From the NCBI RefSeq assembly GCF_005116715.1, contig NZ_SWCI01000003.1, forward strand, positions 310,001 through 374,000: DNA of 64,000 bases, in the 5' to 3' direction. Position 1 is the stretch's first letter. The number at the start of each line of letters is the position of its first letter. The DNA is from Ferrimonas sediminicola (GTDB lineage: Bacteria; Pseudomonadota; Gammaproteobacteria; Enterobacterales; Shewanellaceae). The notes under the pieces were generated by a model. That model worked only from the letters and a program-made list of their open reading frames with translations. It did not search any database and was not told the origin of the DNA. Shown in pieces: positions 63,572-64,000 of this stretch. A program made the translations under genes and the position numbers.

Positions 63572-64000
63572 TGCTGGGATTCTGGATTAAGAAGGCGGTT
63601 TCAGCGCTACTGCTGCCCATCCCCCTGGCCACCCTGTTGATCCTGGCTGGCCTCTGGTGTCGCCGGCGGCACCCCCGGTTAGGGCGGCCCCTGATAGTGG
63701 CCGGGCCCGCCTTGCTGCTGTTCCTCAGCTCCAGCTTTGGGAGCCAGTGGCTGGCTCGGCCGCTGGAGAGGAAATATCCCCTTTGGCGGGATGTGCCGGT
63801 CCAAGTGGTCATGGTGCTGGGATCCGGCCATGACTCCTCGGTCAGCCCGTTGCCCCAGCAACGATTGAGCGATACCGCCCTGGCCCGGCTGACCGAGGGG
63901 GTGCGCCTAGCCAGGCGCTATCCGCAAGCGAGCCTGGTGTTCAGCGGCTGGCGTGACTTCGACCCCAACGCCCATGCCCAGGTGATGGCGGAGGCGGCAG
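63571..64000 (+). CDS. ElyC/YdcF-like DUF218 membrane protein, truncated by window edge
   Basis: The first 143 residues are present. Two N-terminal membrane helices (FWIKKAVSALLLPIPLATLLILAGLW and LGRPLIVAGPALLLFLSSSFG) precede the start of a DUF218 domain (VQVVMVLGSGHDSSVSPLPQQRLSDTALARLTEGVRLARRYPQASLVFSGW). This layout matches ElyC, an envelope factor linked to peptidoglycan and enterobacterial common antigen. The start overlaps the mak stop by 1 nt (TGATG), so the two are co-translated. Confidence 0.82.
   Translation, partial: MLGFWIKKAVSALLLPIPLATLLILAGLWCRRRHPRLGRPLIVAGPALLLFLSSSFGSQWLARPLERKYPLWRDVPVQVVMVLGSGHDSSVSPLPQQRLSDTALARLTEGVRLARRYPQASLVFSGWRDFDPNAHAQVMAEAA

Overview
The window looks like the chromosome of a GC-rich marine gammaproteobacterium of the Alteromonadales, most like Ferrimonas or a Shewanella relative. 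This is inferred from gene content and order (rnm-yciO-scpA-scpB-rluB beside a trp operon, yciK, a VolA-type lipase, sohB, a DUF3360 transporter and a gammaproteobacterial Tad locus), not from a database search.

Layout. 1-1016: edge of a CbiM-like permease gene and decayed coding remnants. 1038-4155: pflB-pflA (anaerobic pyruvate cleavage) with no focA beside it. 4845-6465: yhdT-panF. 6945-8453: DUF3360 membrane protein with a clear sigma70 promoter. 8521-11061: gcvR, a small MarR-like regulator, xthA and yciI. 11039-14786: a 3.7 kb prophage remnant inserted exactly at the start codon of yciI; imperfect 25-bp att repeats that include the yciI start lie at both ends, so the element rebuilt the gene's 5' end. 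14922-28106: a complete Tad/Flp pilus locus (flp, tadV, an AAA+ ATPase, rcpC, rcpA, a lipoprotein, tadG/E-type pseudopilins, tadZABCD). 28288-30440: an L,D-transpeptidase coupled to an AraC regulator. 30633-38990: yciB and a trp operon (trpL attenuator, a type I-beta DAHP synthase gene, trpE, G, D, CF, B, A). 39241-43030: rnm, yciO, scpA, scpB, rluB. 43113-53853: a CHASE-PAS-GGDEF-EAL protein, yciK, a VolA-like surface lipase, sohB and a SWIM-SNF2 helicase. 54169-59627: sulfate assimilation (cysD, cysN, SLC13-type transporter, cysC, cysQ). 59632-62322: a cluster of small RNA genes around a secreted His-rich protein and aroG. 62445-64000: a small membrane protein, mak (fructokinase) and the start of an elyC-like gene.

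The most interesting item is the 2.7 kb stretch 59632-62322. It holds five paralogous small RNA genes (one on the minus strand, four on the plus strand). Each has the same ECF/sigma-E-type promoter (GGAAC or TGAAC box, exactly 17 nt to TCTATA or TCTGAA), a shared unpaired segment reading TTTCATCATCTCC or a close variant, and a GC-rich terminator. In three copies the terminator stem covaries. The shared segment is the complement of a GGAGATGATGAAA ribosome-binding/start region, and layout and sequence resemble the enterobacterial sigma-E sRNA MicA. I infer a multi-copy MicA-like envelope-stress sRNA family, which would down-regulate outer-membrane or other envelope mRNAs.

The biosynthetic parts fit together: the trp operon carries its own DAHP synthase at its head, while a separate AroG-type enzyme is encoded at 61008-62066, so the window encodes two unrelated-class entry enzymes to the shikimate pathway. 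The cys genes form one overlapping unit from sulfate import to recycling of the PAP by-product. All coordinates and starts come from reading the sequence. Family assignments are by recognition of motifs and remembered relatives.
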